A stretch of 64,000 nt of DNA, taken from the NCBI GenBank assembly GCA_003220435.1, contig QHSL01000059.1, forward strand, positions 96,077 through 160,076, in the 5' to 3' direction. The notes below the pieces were generated by a model that saw nothing but the letters and a program-made list of their open reading frames with translations, was not told the origin of the DNA and searched no databases. Shown one piece after another: positions 16,698 to 26,639 of the stretch (positions are counted from its first letter, which is position 1; every line of letters starts with the position of its first letter). The position numbers and the translations under genes were made by a program. Source of the DNA: Candidatus Rokuibacteriota bacterium. Its GTDB lineage: Bacteria > Methylomirabilota > Methylomirabilia > Rokubacteriales > CSP1-6.

Positions 16698-17627
16698 ATG
16701 GCGGCCGGCGGACGCGTCGGAGCGAATGGAGCGCTGGAGCGCCGGCGTCTCGGCCGCACCGACATCGTGGTCAGCGTGCTCGGCTTCGGCGGCTCCGAAA
16801 TCGGTTACCAGAGCGTGAGCGCCCGCACCGTCGCCCGCCTGCTCGGCGGCGCCCTCGACGCCGGCCTGAACGCGATCGACACCGCCGAGTGCTACGGGGA
16901 CAGCGAGATCCTGATCGGCAAGGCGATCGGCTCGCGCCGGCGGGAGGTCTATCTGTTCACCAAGTGCGGGCACGCCGGCGGCTGGGGGCGCGCTGACTGG
17001 CGGCGGGCGCCGCTGCTCACGAGCATCGAGCGCAGCCTGCGTCGCCTCGCCACCGACCACGTCGACCTCATCCAGCTCCACAGCTGCTCGCTCGACCAGC
17101 TACGCCGCGGCGAGGCGATCGAGGCCCTCGCGCGCGCGCGCGAGCGCGGCTGGGCGCGCTACATCGGCTACAGCGGTGACGGCGCGGCGGCGCGCTACGC
17201 AATCGAGTGCGGGCGCTTCGACACGCTGCAGACCTCGATCAGCATCGCCGATCAGGAGGCTGTCGAGCTCACGCTCCCACTGGCGGTCGCCCGCCAGATG
17301 GGCGTGATCGCGAAGCGGCCACTGGCCAACGTAGCGTGGCGCTACGAGCGGAAGCCCGCCGAGTCGTACTACGAGACCTACTGGTCACGCCTGCGGAGGC
17401 TGGACTATCGATTCTTGAAGTCGCCCGACACGGCCGTCGCCACCGCGCTGCGCTTCACGCTGAGCGCGCCTGGAGTCCACACCGCGATCGTCGGGACCAC
17501 GAAGCCGGAGCGATGGCTGGAGAACGCGGCGCTGCTGCGCGACGGCGCCCTGGCGCCCGCCGAATTCGAGCGGATCCGCGCGCGCTGGCGCGAGGTCGCC
17601 GACGCGTCGTGGGACGGCCAGACCTGA
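16698..17627 (+). CDS. aldo/keto reductase
   Basis: RRLGRTDIVVSVLGFGGSEIG, LNAIDTAECYGDSE, VDLIQLHSC; AKR motifs. Confidence 0.9.
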   Translation: MAAGGRVGANGALERRRLGRTDIVVSVLGFGGSEIGYQSVSARTVARLLGGALDAGLNAIDTAECYGDSEILIGKAIGSRRREVYLFTKCGHAGGWGRADWRRAPLLTSIERSLRRLATDHVDLIQLHSCSLDQLRRGEAIEALARARERGWARYIGYSGDGAAARYAIECGRFDTLQTSISIADQEAVELTLPLAVARQMGVIAKRPLANVAWRYERKPAESYYETYWSRLRRLDYRFLKSPDTAVATALRFTLSAPGVHTAIVGTTKPERWLENAALLRDGALAPAEFERIRARWREVADASWDGQT

Positions 17628-17633
17628 CGCGCT

Positions 17634-17654
17634 CCGGCGCGTCCGACGCGCCGG
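17634..17654. terminator. palindromic hairpin between convergent genes
   Basis: CCGGCGCGTC-C-GACGCGCCGG between stop codons at 17627 (+) and 17667 (-). Confidence 0.5.
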
Positions 17655-17666
17655 CCCGGCGGCGCG

Positions 17667-18944
17667 TCAGACCGTGTGGAGGATCTCCGCCGCGCCGAGG
17701 TCGGGCGTCAAGATCGTCCGCCAGTCCGCATCGCGCGGCAGCACGCCCTCGCCCGCCTGGATCGCGTAGTACGACGGGTTCACGCCGCGCGGAGTCCCGC
17801 CCTCTTCGACGGTCTTGATCGCCTGCAGGAGCAGCCGGCGCGCCTGGATGATGGCCTTGTCGGCAGGGCCGAGGTGCTCCTTGCTGCGATCGACGATCGG
17901 ACCCATGCCCTCCTGGATCGCGCGGTCCTGGGTGTTGATGCCGTCGATCCCGGTGAACGTCTCCGTCTTCTGCACCTGCCGGTCCAGCCGATAGTTGTTC
18001 CGCTTGTTGCGGATCGAGCGGAACGTCGTCTGATCGACGTCCAGCGGACCGTTGCCGAGGAAGCGCCCGAGCCGGTCCGCCTCGGTGAGAGGCTCGCCCA
18101 GCGAGTACTCCCAGTTGAACACCATCGTGGTCTCGTCGTCCTGCGGCACCCAGATGTGTCCGGCCACCGCCGCGGAGCCGGCGTCGGTTTGCGACGGGCG
18201 GATCTGGTGGAACGGCATGACGAAGTGGTAGGTGCGGATGTGCGCCTCGGCGTCGTCGAGACGCCGGATGCCCGCGTAGTGATAGCCGTAGTCGGTCAAG
18301 TCGACCACGATGTGCGGGGCGGCGCCGCGCACGAATGGGCTCTGGGCCGCGAGGCCCGGCCGATTGGAGCTGGGCGAGATGACCCGGTGCAGGATCGGCG
18401 CGTGCGAGGTGTCGACCCCGCCTTCGACTCCCTGCAGCCAGTTGCTCTCCTGGATGACCTTGGAGACCTCACGATGCGTCGCCGGCGTCTTCGTCCACGC
18501 GAAATGGGGGAGCGGCGGTCTCAGCGCCGGAGGACCCATGTAGGCCCACAGGATGCCGCCCGCCTCCACCATCGGGTACGAAGTGATGCTGACCTTCTGC
18601 TTGAAGCTCAGCTCGGTCGGCTCGTTCATCATGTCCACGCACCGGCCCTCGACGTCGAATTTCCAGCCGTGGTAGACACAGCGCAGCCCGCACTCTTCGT
18701 TCCGCGCGAAGAACAAGGAAGCCCGCCGGTGCGGGCAATACTCGTCGAGGAGCGCGAGCCGACCCATCGTGTCTCGGAACGCCACCAGCTCTTCGCCCAG
18801 GAGCTTGACGCGCACGGGTGGGCAGTCGGGCTCGGGCAGCTCCGACGCGAGCAGCGCCGGAATCCAGTACCGGCGGATGGTGTTCCCCATGGGGGTGCCG
18901 GGTCCCACCTGCGTCAGCAGCGCGTTCTCTTCGCGTGACAGCAT
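17667..18944 (-). CDS. Rieske [2Fe-2S] aromatic ring-hydroxylating oxygenase-type protein
   Basis: Rieske motif CPHRRASLFFARNEECGLRCVYHGW near the N-terminus; start MLSREENALLTQVGPGTPMG. Confidence 0.9.
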   Translation of the reverse strand: MLSREENALLTQVGPGTPMGNTIRRYWIPALLASELPEPDCPPVRVKLLGEELVAFRDTMGRLALLDEYCPHRRASLFFARNEECGLRCVYHGWKFDVEGRCVDMMNEPTELSFKQKVSITSYPMVEAGGILWAYMGPPALRPPLPHFAWTKTPATHREVSKVIQESNWLQGVEGGVDTSHAPILHRVISPSSNRPGLAAQSPFVRGAAPHIVVDLTDYGYHYAGIRRLDDAEAHIRTYHFVMPFHQIRPSQTDAGSAAVAGHIWVPQDDETTMVFNWEYSLGEPLTEADRLGRFLGNGPLDVDQTTFRSIRNKRNNYRLDRQVQKTETFTGIDGINTQDRAIQEGMGPIVDRSKEHLGPADKAIIQARRLLLQAIKTVEEGGTPRGVNPSYYAIQAGEGVLPRDADWRTILTPDLGAAEILHTV

Positions 18945-19058
18945 GCGCGGGCCTCCTCGCCGAGAATCGGTCAACACCCCGATACACCGGGCGCCACCGG
19001 GGCGTCAAGCGACGGCGATCCCCCGGCCCCACGCCCAGGCGAAGTCTGGGTCGGCGTT

Positions 19059-19072
19059 TGTCAGATCTGACA
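19059..19072. promoter_or_regulatory. 14-bp perfect palindrome TGTCAGATCTGACA, putative operator
   Basis: In the divergent intergenic region between the Rieske gene (-) and the PhnD-like gene (+). Confidence 0.4.
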
Positions 19073-19213
19073 CGCTTTCTTGACCCTCAGGGTTCCCAAT
19101 TCTCCGGTTATGATTCCTAAACGGCTGAACTCAAGGTGGAAAGCAATCTGGCCCGGGTCTTGCCTAACAAAGGGCGAATTTGACTGTCGGCTCAGGACAT
19201 GTGGGGGAGACCT

Positions 19214-20071
19214 ATGCGAACGAGGTGGCTCGCGACCGGGTCCGTCGTCATCTTGCTGCTCGTGGCCCTCGAGTCGAAGGGCTGGACGCAGAACCAGCAG
19301 CTGTCGTTCGGCGTCATCATCTGGCGCAGCCCGACGTTGACGGCGCAGTTCTGGAATCCGATTCTGCGGTACGTCTCGGACAAGAGCGGGGTGTCGCTTC
19401 ATCTGAAGGTCGCCCCGACCGGACCGGAGCACTCCGCGATGGTCCGGCGCGGCGAGCCGCACTTCCTCTATTCCAACCACAACTTCATCAAGGAGAACGA
19501 GGAGAGCGGATACCGCGTGTTCGCGCGGCCCAAGGGAGACGCGCAGAGCGGCGAGATCGTGGTCCTGAAGGATTCGCCGATCCGGTCGCTGGCCGATCTC
19601 GAGGCCACGGAGATGGCGTTCCCGCACACCGCCGCGTTCCTGGGCTACCACCTGCCCATGGACGCGCTGCTCCGCAAGGGCATCCAGGTCAAGGGACACT
19701 TCGCCGGCACCCAGGAGGGTGCGATGACGCAGCTCAAGGCGGGGCGCGTGGTCGCCGCGGGCGTGAACGCGGAGGTGATGCGCGCCTTCGCCCAGCGCGA
19801 GAACATCGCGTATCGCGTGCTGTGGAGCTCGGACAAGTTTCTGAATCTCGCCCTCTCGGCCCACCCGTCCGTGCCGGCCGACACCGTCAAAGCCGTGCGC
19901 GCGGCGTTTCTCCAGATGGCCGACGACCCGGAGGGTGCGAAGGTGCTGGCGGCGAGCGCCGACGTCCTCAAGCAGGGGTCGCCTCTGGTATTCATCGCCG
20001 CCCGCGACAGTGAGTTCGAGAACATGCGGCGCTTCTACCGCAACACTCTGGTGAAGGTCGAGCTCCAGTAG
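19214..20071 (+). CDS. PhnD-like (phosphate/phosphonate-type) periplasmic substrate-binding protein
   Basis: Signal peptide MRTRWLATGSVVILLLVALESKGWTQ; LSFGVIIWRSPTLTAQFWNPILRYVSDKSGVSLHLKVAPTGPEHSAMVRRGEPHFLYSNHNF; lacks any Cys. Confidence 0.8.
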   Translation: MRTRWLATGSVVILLLVALESKGWTQNQQLSFGVIIWRSPTLTAQFWNPILRYVSDKSGVSLHLKVAPTGPEHSAMVRRGEPHFLYSNHNFIKENEESGYRVFARPKGDAQSGEIVVLKDSPIRSLADLEATEMAFPHTAAFLGYHLPMDALLRKGIQVKGHFAGTQEGAMTQLKAGRVVAAGVNAEVMRAFAQRENIAYRVLWSSDKFLNLALSAHPSVPADTVKAVRAAFLQMADDPEGAKVLAASADVLKQGSPLVFIAARDSEFENMRRFYRNTLVKVELQ

Positions 20072-23000
20072 TGACTCGGTCGTTGGGTGAGTGGCGGCCG
20101 GGCAAGCTTTCGTTCATCGCCCGTCTGCTGCTCGGCTGCGGCCTGGCCCTGGCCGCGTGCGCGGTCGCGTTGCTGTACTCGATCCTGCGCGGAGAGATCA
20201 CCGATCAGCGCGCCACGCTCACCGAGCACCTCCGCGAGGAGATGCTGTTCGCCCTCCCCGCGATGAGCGGGCCTGCGGTCGTGGGCGAGTACTCGGTGAT
20301 CGAGCAGATGGTGAAGGCCCGCGCCCGCCAGCCCGTGATCGCCCGGTTCGCCTGGATCGACAACTCGGGGCACGCGGTCGCGGCCAATGGACCCGACATC
20401 AAGGTCGAGGCCCCGGACTGGTTCGTCCGGTGGCTCGACCTTCCTGTCCTCGAGCAGGCGCAGCCCGTCGTGGTGGGCGGGGAGAAGTACGGCACGGTAT
20501 CGCTGCGGCTCAACCCCGCGGCGTCCGTCAACAAGCTGTGGCGAGGCTTCTGGGAAGAGCTCGGCATCCTCATGCTGGGGACCGGGCTGTCGATGGGCGT
20601 CACGCTCATCGTGCTGCGTAGCGGCGTGCGACCGCTGCACGCGCTGGCGGCGAGCGCCCGCCGGTTCGGCCAGGGCGAGTACGGCGTCCGGGTCACCGTC
20701 GAGGGCCCCCCGGAGACCGCGCAGTGCGTCCAGGCGTTCAACAGCATGGCGTCGAGCATCGAGTCCCTGCTGGGCTCGCTGAGCCAAAGCGAGGAGAAAA
20801 ACCGGCTGCTCGCCATGCAGGTCGAGCAATCGAGCGACGCCATCTTCTCCCACGACCAGGGTGGCGCGGTCACCTCGTGGAACCGGGGCGCGGCCCGACT
20901 CTACGGCTACAGCGCGGCGGAAGCGATCGGCCGGACGCTGCGCGAGCTCGACCTGTGGGACAGCCGGGTCGGCCCGGGCCAGAACGCTCCCTCGCCCGCT
21001 GACGGCGCGGCGTCGTTCGAGGCCTGCGCGAAGACCAGGACGGGGCAGCTCGTCGAGGTGTCGGTCGCGACCACGCCGCTCCTGGATGCCGCAGGGCGCC
21101 CGCTGGGCGAGCTCACGATCGTCCGCGACATCAGCGCGCTCAAGCAGAAGGAAGTCGCCGCCGAGGCCGCCAACCGCGCGAAGTCCGAGTTCCTGGCCAC
21201 CATGAGCCACGAGATCCGCACGCCGATGAACGGCGTGATCGGCATGACCGCGCTCCTGCTCGACACCCAGCTGACGCCGGAGCAGCGGGAGTACGCCGAG
21301 ACGGTGCACCGCTCGGGCGAGGCGCTGCTCACGATCATCAACGACATCCTCGACTTCTCGAAGATCGAGGCCGGCCGCCTCGAGCTGGAGCCGGTGGAGT
21401 TCGTGCTGCGCGAGACCCTGGGCGAGACCGTCAAGACGCTGGCGCCCCTCAGCAACGCCAAGGAGCTCGAGCTGACGTACGAAATCCAGTCGGACGTGCC
21501 CGACGACCTGATCGGCGACAGCGGCCGGCTCGGCCAGATCCTCCTCAACCTGATCGGCAACGCGATCAAGTTCACCGAGCAGGGCGAAGTCGCCGTGCAC
21601 GTCGACACCGAGGCGGTGACGCCGGAGACGGTGACCCTTCGCGTGGCCGTCGTGGACACCGGGATCGGAATACCCGCCGACAAGTGCCGCGTCATCTTCG
21701 ACGCCTTCGCGCAGGCCGACGCCTCGACCACGCGCCGCTTCGGTGGCACCGGGCTGGGGCTCGCGATCTCTCGCCAGCTGGTCGAGCAGATGGGCGGGCG
21801 AATCTGGCTCGACAGCGAGGTGGGTCGGGGCAGCACGTTCTACTTCACGGTGGTGCTGAGGCGGGCCCCGGTATCGGCTCCGCGACGCGTGGCGGCGCCG
21901 CCGCAGGCGCTGCGGGGGCTGGCTGTGCTGGCCGCCGATGACAACGCCACCAACCGCCAGCTGCTCGCAGCGACGCTGACCAGGTGGGGCGTCGCTCCGA
22001 CGATCGTGTCCGATGGACAGTCGGTCTTCGACGCTCTCGAGAAGGCGCGGGTTGCCGGCCGACCGTTCGGCCTCGTGTTGCTCGACGCCCGAATGCCGGA
22101 CCTCGACGGGCTGGCCGTGGCCGAGTGCATCCGCAAGGAGCCACGACTGGCCGACCTGACGCTCGTGCTGTTGACGTCGGATGTGATGGTCGGCGATCTC
22201 GCCCGCTGCCGCGAGCTCCGCATCGCGCGCCATCTGGTCAAGCCGTTCACGCCGTCCGAGCTGCTCAACGCCGTGCTGCTGGCCCTGGGACACACGGTGG
22301 GGGGGCAGGCCGGCGCGCTGTCGGGAGCCCAGAGCGGCGCCGCGACCGCCTTCCCGCGCCTGAACGTGCTGGTGGCGGAGGACAACCCCGTCAACCAGCT
22401 CTTGATCGGACGCCTGCTGGAGAAGATGGGCCACGTCCCCGTCATCACCTCCAACGGCCAGGAAGCGGTCGACGCGTACGCGACCCAGTCGTTCGACGTG
22501 GCGCTGATGGACGTGCAGATGCCGTTGATGGACGGGCTGGCGGCGACCGCGGCGATTCGCCAGCGGGAGGCGCGCAACCCCGGCGGCCGCCGACTGCCGA
22601 TCATGGCCCTCACCGCGTTCGCGATGCGCGGGGATCGCGAGCGCTGTCTGGCGTCCGGGATGGACGAATACCTGACCAAGCCGATCAAGCCGGAGGATCT
22701 CTCCGCCGCGCTGGGCCGGCTCCTCGGCGACTACCGCACCGCGACCGTTCCGCTCGCGGCGCCGGCGACCGAGGGCGAGTCCACGACGGAGGCGGGATTC
22801 GATTTCACGGCCGCCCTCAAGTACGTCGGGGGCGACCAGGAGCTCCTCGACGAGCTGCTCGGCATCTTCAACGAGGACGCGCCGGTCCGCATCGAAGCGA
22901 TTCGTCACGCGATCGCCAGCGGCGACACCACCGTGCTGACCCGGGAGGCTCATACCCTCAAGGGGGCGTTGAAGGTCATCGGCGCCACGACGGCGGCGGG

Positions 23001-23127
23001 GCTCGCGCTGGCGCTCGAGGAAGCGTCGCGGGCGGGGGACGCGGACAACTCCGAGAAGCTCGCCAAGGAGCTGGAGCGCGAGATGGACCGGCTCCTGCAG
23101 TCCTTGATCGCGTCGAAGCACAGCTAG
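20071..23127 (+). CDS. hybrid sensor histidine kinase (periplasmic sensor - HAMP - PAS - HisKA - HATPase - REC - REC - Hpt)
   Basis: KSEFLATMSHEIRTPMNGVIGM H-box; GTGLGLAISRQLVEQMGG; two receiver domains (LLDARMPDLDG, LMDVQMPLMDG); Hpt AHTLKGALKVIGA; GTG start overlaps preceding TAG. Confidence 0.95.
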   Translation: MTRSLGEWRPGKLSFIARLLLGCGLALAACAVALLYSILRGEITDQRATLTEHLREEMLFALPAMSGPAVVGEYSVIEQMVKARARQPVIARFAWIDNSGHAVAANGPDIKVEAPDWFVRWLDLPVLEQAQPVVVGGEKYGTVSLRLNPAASVNKLWRGFWEELGILMLGTGLSMGVTLIVLRSGVRPLHALAASARRFGQGEYGVRVTVEGPPETAQCVQAFNSMASSIESLLGSLSQSEEKNRLLAMQVEQSSDAIFSHDQGGAVTSWNRGAARLYGYSAAEAIGRTLRELDLWDSRVGPGQNAPSPADGAASFEACAKTRTGQLVEVSVATTPLLDAAGRPLGELTIVRDISALKQKEVAAEAANRAKSEFLATMSHEIRTPMNGVIGMTALLLDTQLTPEQREYAETVHRSGEALLTIINDILDFSKIEAGRLELEPVEFVLRETLGETVKTLAPLSNAKELELTYEIQSDVPDDLIGDSGRLGQILLNLIGNAIKFTEQGEVAVHVDTEAVTPETVTLRVAVVDTGIGIPADKCRVIFDAFAQADASTTRRFGGTGLGLAISRQLVEQMGGRIWLDSEVGRGSTFYFTVVLRRAPVSAPRRVAAPPQALRGLAVLAADDNATNRQLLAATLTRWGVAPTIVSDGQSVFDALEKARVAGRPFGLVLLDARMPDLDGLAVAECIRKEPRLADLTLVLLTSDVMVGDLARCRELRIARHLVKPFTPSELLNAVLLALGHTVGGQAGALSGAQSGAATAFPRLNVLVAEDNPVNQLLIGRLLEKMGHVPVITSNGQEAVDAYATQSFDVALMDVQMPLMDGLAATAAIRQREARNPGGRRLPIMALTAFAMRGDRERCLASGMDEYLTKPIKPEDLSAALGRLLGDYRTATVPLAAPATEGESTTEAGFDFTAALKYVGGDQELLDELLGIFNEDAPVRIEAIRHAIASGDTTVLTREAHTLKGALKVIGATTAAGLALALEEASRAGDADNSEKLAKELEREMDRLLQSLIASKHS

Positions 23128-23152
23128 GGCGCCCGGTCCTCGACCACGTCCG

Positions 23153-26100
23153 TCATGACAGCACCAGCAGCAGATCGCGCGGGCTCACCGCGTCACCCGG
23201 CTTGACGTACACCTCGGCGATCGTGGCGTCGCGCTCGGCGACGATGCGCGTCTCCATCTTCATCGCCTCGATCGCCAGGAGCGTCTCGCCCCGGGCGACG
23301 CGCTGACCGGGCCGCACGGCCACCGCGACGACGGTGCCGGCCAGGGCGGCGCCGACGTGGGCCGGATTGCCGTCCTGGGTCTGGGTGCGGGTCGCCGGCG
23401 GGCTCGTGGCGGCGGCGACCCGCATCATCTGAAGGCGGCCGTCCAGCGCGAAGTAGAGCGTCACGAAGCCGTCCGCGTCGACGGACGTGCGCGCGAGCAG
23501 AGCGATCACGTGCTTCTTCCCGGGTGCCACCTCGACCTCGATCTCCTCCCCCTCCGCCAGGCCGTAGAAGAACGCCGGGGTCGGCAGCGCGGACACGTCC
23601 CCGAACACCTCGCGATGCTGCGCGTAGTCGCGGAACAGCGCGGGGAACAACAGCGAGGACGACACGTCGCGCTCGCTGACGGGGCGCCCCAGCGTGGCCT
23701 CGAGGCGGCGACGCTCCGCCGCCAGGTCGACCGACGGCAGCAGCGCCGCGGGGCGCCCGTAGATCGGCGCCTCGCCCTTGAGCACCTTGCGCTGCAGCGC
23801 CGCCGGAAATCCCTCCGGCGGATGGCCGAACTCGCCGCGAAACAGCGCCACCACCGACTTCGGGAAGCCGAGGTCGCGGCTCGGGGCGAGGACGTCGTCG
23901 GCGCCGAGGTCATTCGCGACCATGTAGAGCGCCATGTCGGCGACCGCGGTCGACGTCGGCGTGATCTTGACGAGGTCGCCGAACATCATGTTGACCTCGG
24001 CGTACCGCCGACAGATCTCGTCCCAGCGATCCTCGAGCCCGAGTCCGCGGGCCTGCTCGCGGAGGTTCGTGTACTGCGGCCCCGGCATCTCGTGGCGGTA
24101 GGCGTCCGCCGCGCCGGCGCGCATGTCGGCCTCGAACGGCGCGTAACCGCGCCGCACGACTTCCCAGTACCGGGACAGCGCCTGCAGGACCTCGAGGCTC
24201 AGGCCGGGATCCTGCGCGGTGCCGGTCAGCGTCGCCGCCAGGGCGCTCAGATTCGGCTGCGAGGTCAACCCGCTCATCGCGTCGACGGCGCCGTAGACCG
24301 CGTCGGCCCCGGCGTCGACGGCGGCCAGCACGCTGGCCGCGGCGATGCCGCTTGTGTCGTGCGTGTCGAAGTGGATGGGCAGCCGCACCTCGTTGCGCAG
24401 CGCGGCCACCAGCGCCCGCGCCGCGCGCGGCCGGCACACCCCCGCCATGTCCTTGATGCCGAGGATCTGCGCGCCGGCCTTCTCGAGCTGCCGGGCGAGG
24501 TCGACGTAGTAGCGCAGGTTCCACTTCGGGCGCGCCGGGTCGAACAGATCGCCCGTGTAGCAGATCGCCGCTTCGCACAGCGCCCCTGACTGGCGCACGG
24601 CGTCGATGGCCAGGCGCATGTTGTCGACCCCGTTCATGGAGTCGAAGACCCGGAACAGATCGATGCCCGTCTGCGCCGCCTGGGCGATGAAGTGCTGCAC
24701 GACGTTGTCGGGGTAGCTGGTGTAGCCGACCGCGTTCGAGGCCCGCACCATCGTCTGCAAGATGATGTTGGGGACGGCCTCGCGCAGTCGCGCCACCCGC
24801 TCCCACGGGTCCTCGCGCAGGAACCGCAGCATCACGTCGAACGTCGCGCCGCCCCAGCACTCGAGCGAGAAGAGCTGTGGCGCCAGCCGGGCGTAGGCCG
24901 GCGCGATGGCCAGGATGTCCCGGGTGCGCATGCGTGTCGCCAGCAGCGACTGCTGGGCGTCGCGCACCGTCGTGTCCGTCAAGAGCACGCGCCGGTCCCG
25001 GCGCATCTCGGCGACGAAGCGGTCCGGACCGAGCTCGCGGAGCCGGTCGCGGCTGCCCGGCGGAATCGGGCCGTCCATGCCGGCCGGGAGAGGCGCCGCC
25101 GCGGACGGAAGCGTCTCCGGCCGCGCGCGGCCCTGCAGGCCTGGATTGCCGTTGACGATCACTCCTCCAAGGAACCGCAGCAGTCCGGCGGCGACGTCCC
25201 TGGGCGGCGGTGCGTACACGAGCTCCGGCGTGTCCTCGACGAACCGCGTCGTGCACTCACCAGCCGCGAACACCGGGTGCGCGATCACGCGCTCGAGGAA
25301 GCTCAGGTTGGAGGGGATGCCCTCGATCCGGGACTCGCGGAGCGCACGGGCCATCCGGCGCATCGCCTCCGCCGGCGAGTCGCCCCGGACGATGACCTTC
25401 ATGAGCAGGGAGTCGTAGAACGGCGTGACGACCGCTCCGGTCGCGACGCTTCCCGCATCGACCCGGACCCCGAAGCCGGCTGGAGTCCGGCACGCGGTGA
25501 GCCGCCCGTGCGCTGGCGCGAAGCCGCGGGCCGGATCCTCGGTGGTCACCCGGCACTGGAGCGCGTGGCCGGAGAGCGTGATCGCTTTTTGCAGCGGCAC
25601 GCCGGAGTCGAGGTCGCCGATCCGCGCCCCGGCGGCGATACGCAGCTGCGCCTTGACGATGTCGATCCCGGTGACTTCCTCGCTGACGGTGTGCTCGACT
25701 TGAAGCCGCGGGTTCACCTCGATGAAGTAGAACGCCCGCGTGTCGACGTCCAGGAGGAACTCCACGGTCCCGGCGTGCGTGTAGCGGGCCGCGCGCGCCA
25801 GCGCGAGCGCCGCCTCGCAGAGCTCGCGGCGCTGCCCGTCGGTCAGCAGCGGCGCCGGCGCCCGCTCGACGATCTTCTGATGACGGCGCTGGACGGAGCA
25901 GTCCCGCTCGAACAGGTGGACCAGGTTGCCGTACAGGTCGCCCAGGATCTGGACTTCGATGTGACGCGCCCGCGACACGAGCTTCTCGAGGTAGACTTCG
26001 TCGCTGCCGAACACGGCGCCCGCTTCGCGTCGGGCCGCCTCGACGAGCGCGGGGAGCTCGCGGGCCGACTGCACCACGCGGATGCCGCGCCCGCCGCCGC

Positions 26101-26632
26101 CCAGGCCGGCTTTGACCATCAGCGGATAGCCGATGCCCGCCGCGAGATCGGCGACTTGGGCGGCGTCACGCGGTAGCTGTCCGGTCGCGCGCAGGACGGG
26201 CAGCCCGGCCCCGAGCGCCAGGGCCCGCGCCGCGACCTTGTCGCCGAGCGTGCTCAAGATCTCGGGCGAGGGACCGACGAACACGAGATCGGCCCGCGCG
26301 CACGCCGCCGCGAGCTCGGAGCGCCCGGCGAGGAACCCGTAGCCCGGATGAACGGCGTCCACGCTCGCCCGGCGCGCCACGCGAACGATGTCGTCCGCGT
26401 CCCGGTAGGCCTCGACGGGGGCGCGACCGGCTCCCACCAGGTAGCTCTCATCGGCGGCGAAGCGGTGAAGCGAACCGCGATCCTCGTGTGAGTAGAGCGC
26501 GACCGTCCGGAGATCCAGCTCCTGGGCCGCGCGCACGACGCGGACGGCGACCTCGCCGCGGTCGGCGACGAGCAGACTACCGATCCTCCGGGGCCGTATG
26601 GGTCCGTTGGTGCCGGACGCGGGATCTCGCAC
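23153..26632 (-). CDS. pyc: pyruvate carboxylase (biotin carboxylase - carboxyltransferase - biotinyl domain)
   Basis: BC domain (FIEVNPRLQVEHTVSEEVTGIDIVKAQ), HMGL-like CT (TTVRDAQQSLLATRMRT, ECWGGATFDVMLRFL), biotinylation motif AIEAMKMET. Confidence 0.95.
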   Translation of the reverse strand: MRDPASGTNGPIRPRRIGSLLVADRGEVAVRVVRAAQELDLRTVALYSHEDRGSLHRFAADESYLVGAGRAPVEAYRDADDIVRVARRASVDAVHPGYGFLAGRSELAAACARADLVFVGPSPEILSTLGDKVAARALALGAGLPVLRATGQLPRDAAQVADLAAGIGYPLMVKAGLGGGGRGIRVVQSARELPALVEAARREAGAVFGSDEVYLEKLVSRARHIEVQILGDLYGNLVHLFERDCSVQRRHQKIVERAPAPLLTDGQRRELCEAALALARAARYTHAGTVEFLLDVDTRAFYFIEVNPRLQVEHTVSEEVTGIDIVKAQLRIAAGARIGDLDSGVPLQKAITLSGHALQCRVTTEDPARGFAPAHGRLTACRTPAGFGVRVDAGSVATGAVVTPFYDSLLMKVIVRGDSPAEAMRRMARALRESRIEGIPSNLSFLERVIAHPVFAAGECTTRFVEDTPELVYAPPPRDVAAGLLRFLGGVIVNGNPGLQGRARPETLPSAAAPLPAGMDGPIPPGSRDRLRELGPDRFVAEMRRDRRVLLTDTTVRDAQQSLLATRMRTRDILAIAPAYARLAPQLFSLECWGGATFDVMLRFLREDPWERVARLREAVPNIILQTMVRASNAVGYTSYPDNVVQHFIAQAAQTGIDLFRVFDSMNGVDNMRLAIDAVRQSGALCEAAICYTGDLFDPARPKWNLRYYVDLARQLEKAGAQILGIKDMAGVCRPRAARALVAALRNEVRLPIHFDTHDTSGIAAASVLAAVDAGADAVYGAVDAMSGLTSQPNLSALAATLTGTAQDPGLSLEVLQALSRYWEVVRRGYAPFEADMRAGAADAYRHEMPGPQYTNLREQARGLGLEDRWDEICRRYAEVNMMFGDLVKITPTSTAVADMALYMVANDLGADDVLAPSRDLGFPKSVVALFRGEFGHPPEGFPAALQRKVLKGEAPIYGRPAALLPSVDLAAERRRLEATLGRPVSERDVSSSLLFPALFRDYAQHREVFGDVSALPTPAFFYGLAEGEEIEVEVAPGKKHVIALLARTSVDADGFVTLYFALDGRLQMMRVAAATSPPATRTQTQDGNPAHVGAALAGTVVAVAVRPGQRVARGETLLAIEAMKMETRIVAERDATIAEVYVKPGDAVSPRDLLLVLS

Positions 26633-26639
26633 CGTCGTG

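Noticed and set aside
20035-23121. 1028-aa minus-strand ORF opposite the hybrid histidine kinase
   Set aside because: High-GC antisense shadow; sequence is low-complexity Arg/Ala/Gly/Leu-rich with no family motifs, while the plus strand encodes an unambiguous kinase.
19214-23127. AioX/AioS arsenite sensor
   Set aside because: Binding protein has no cysteine at all, and no arsenite oxidase genes are nearby.
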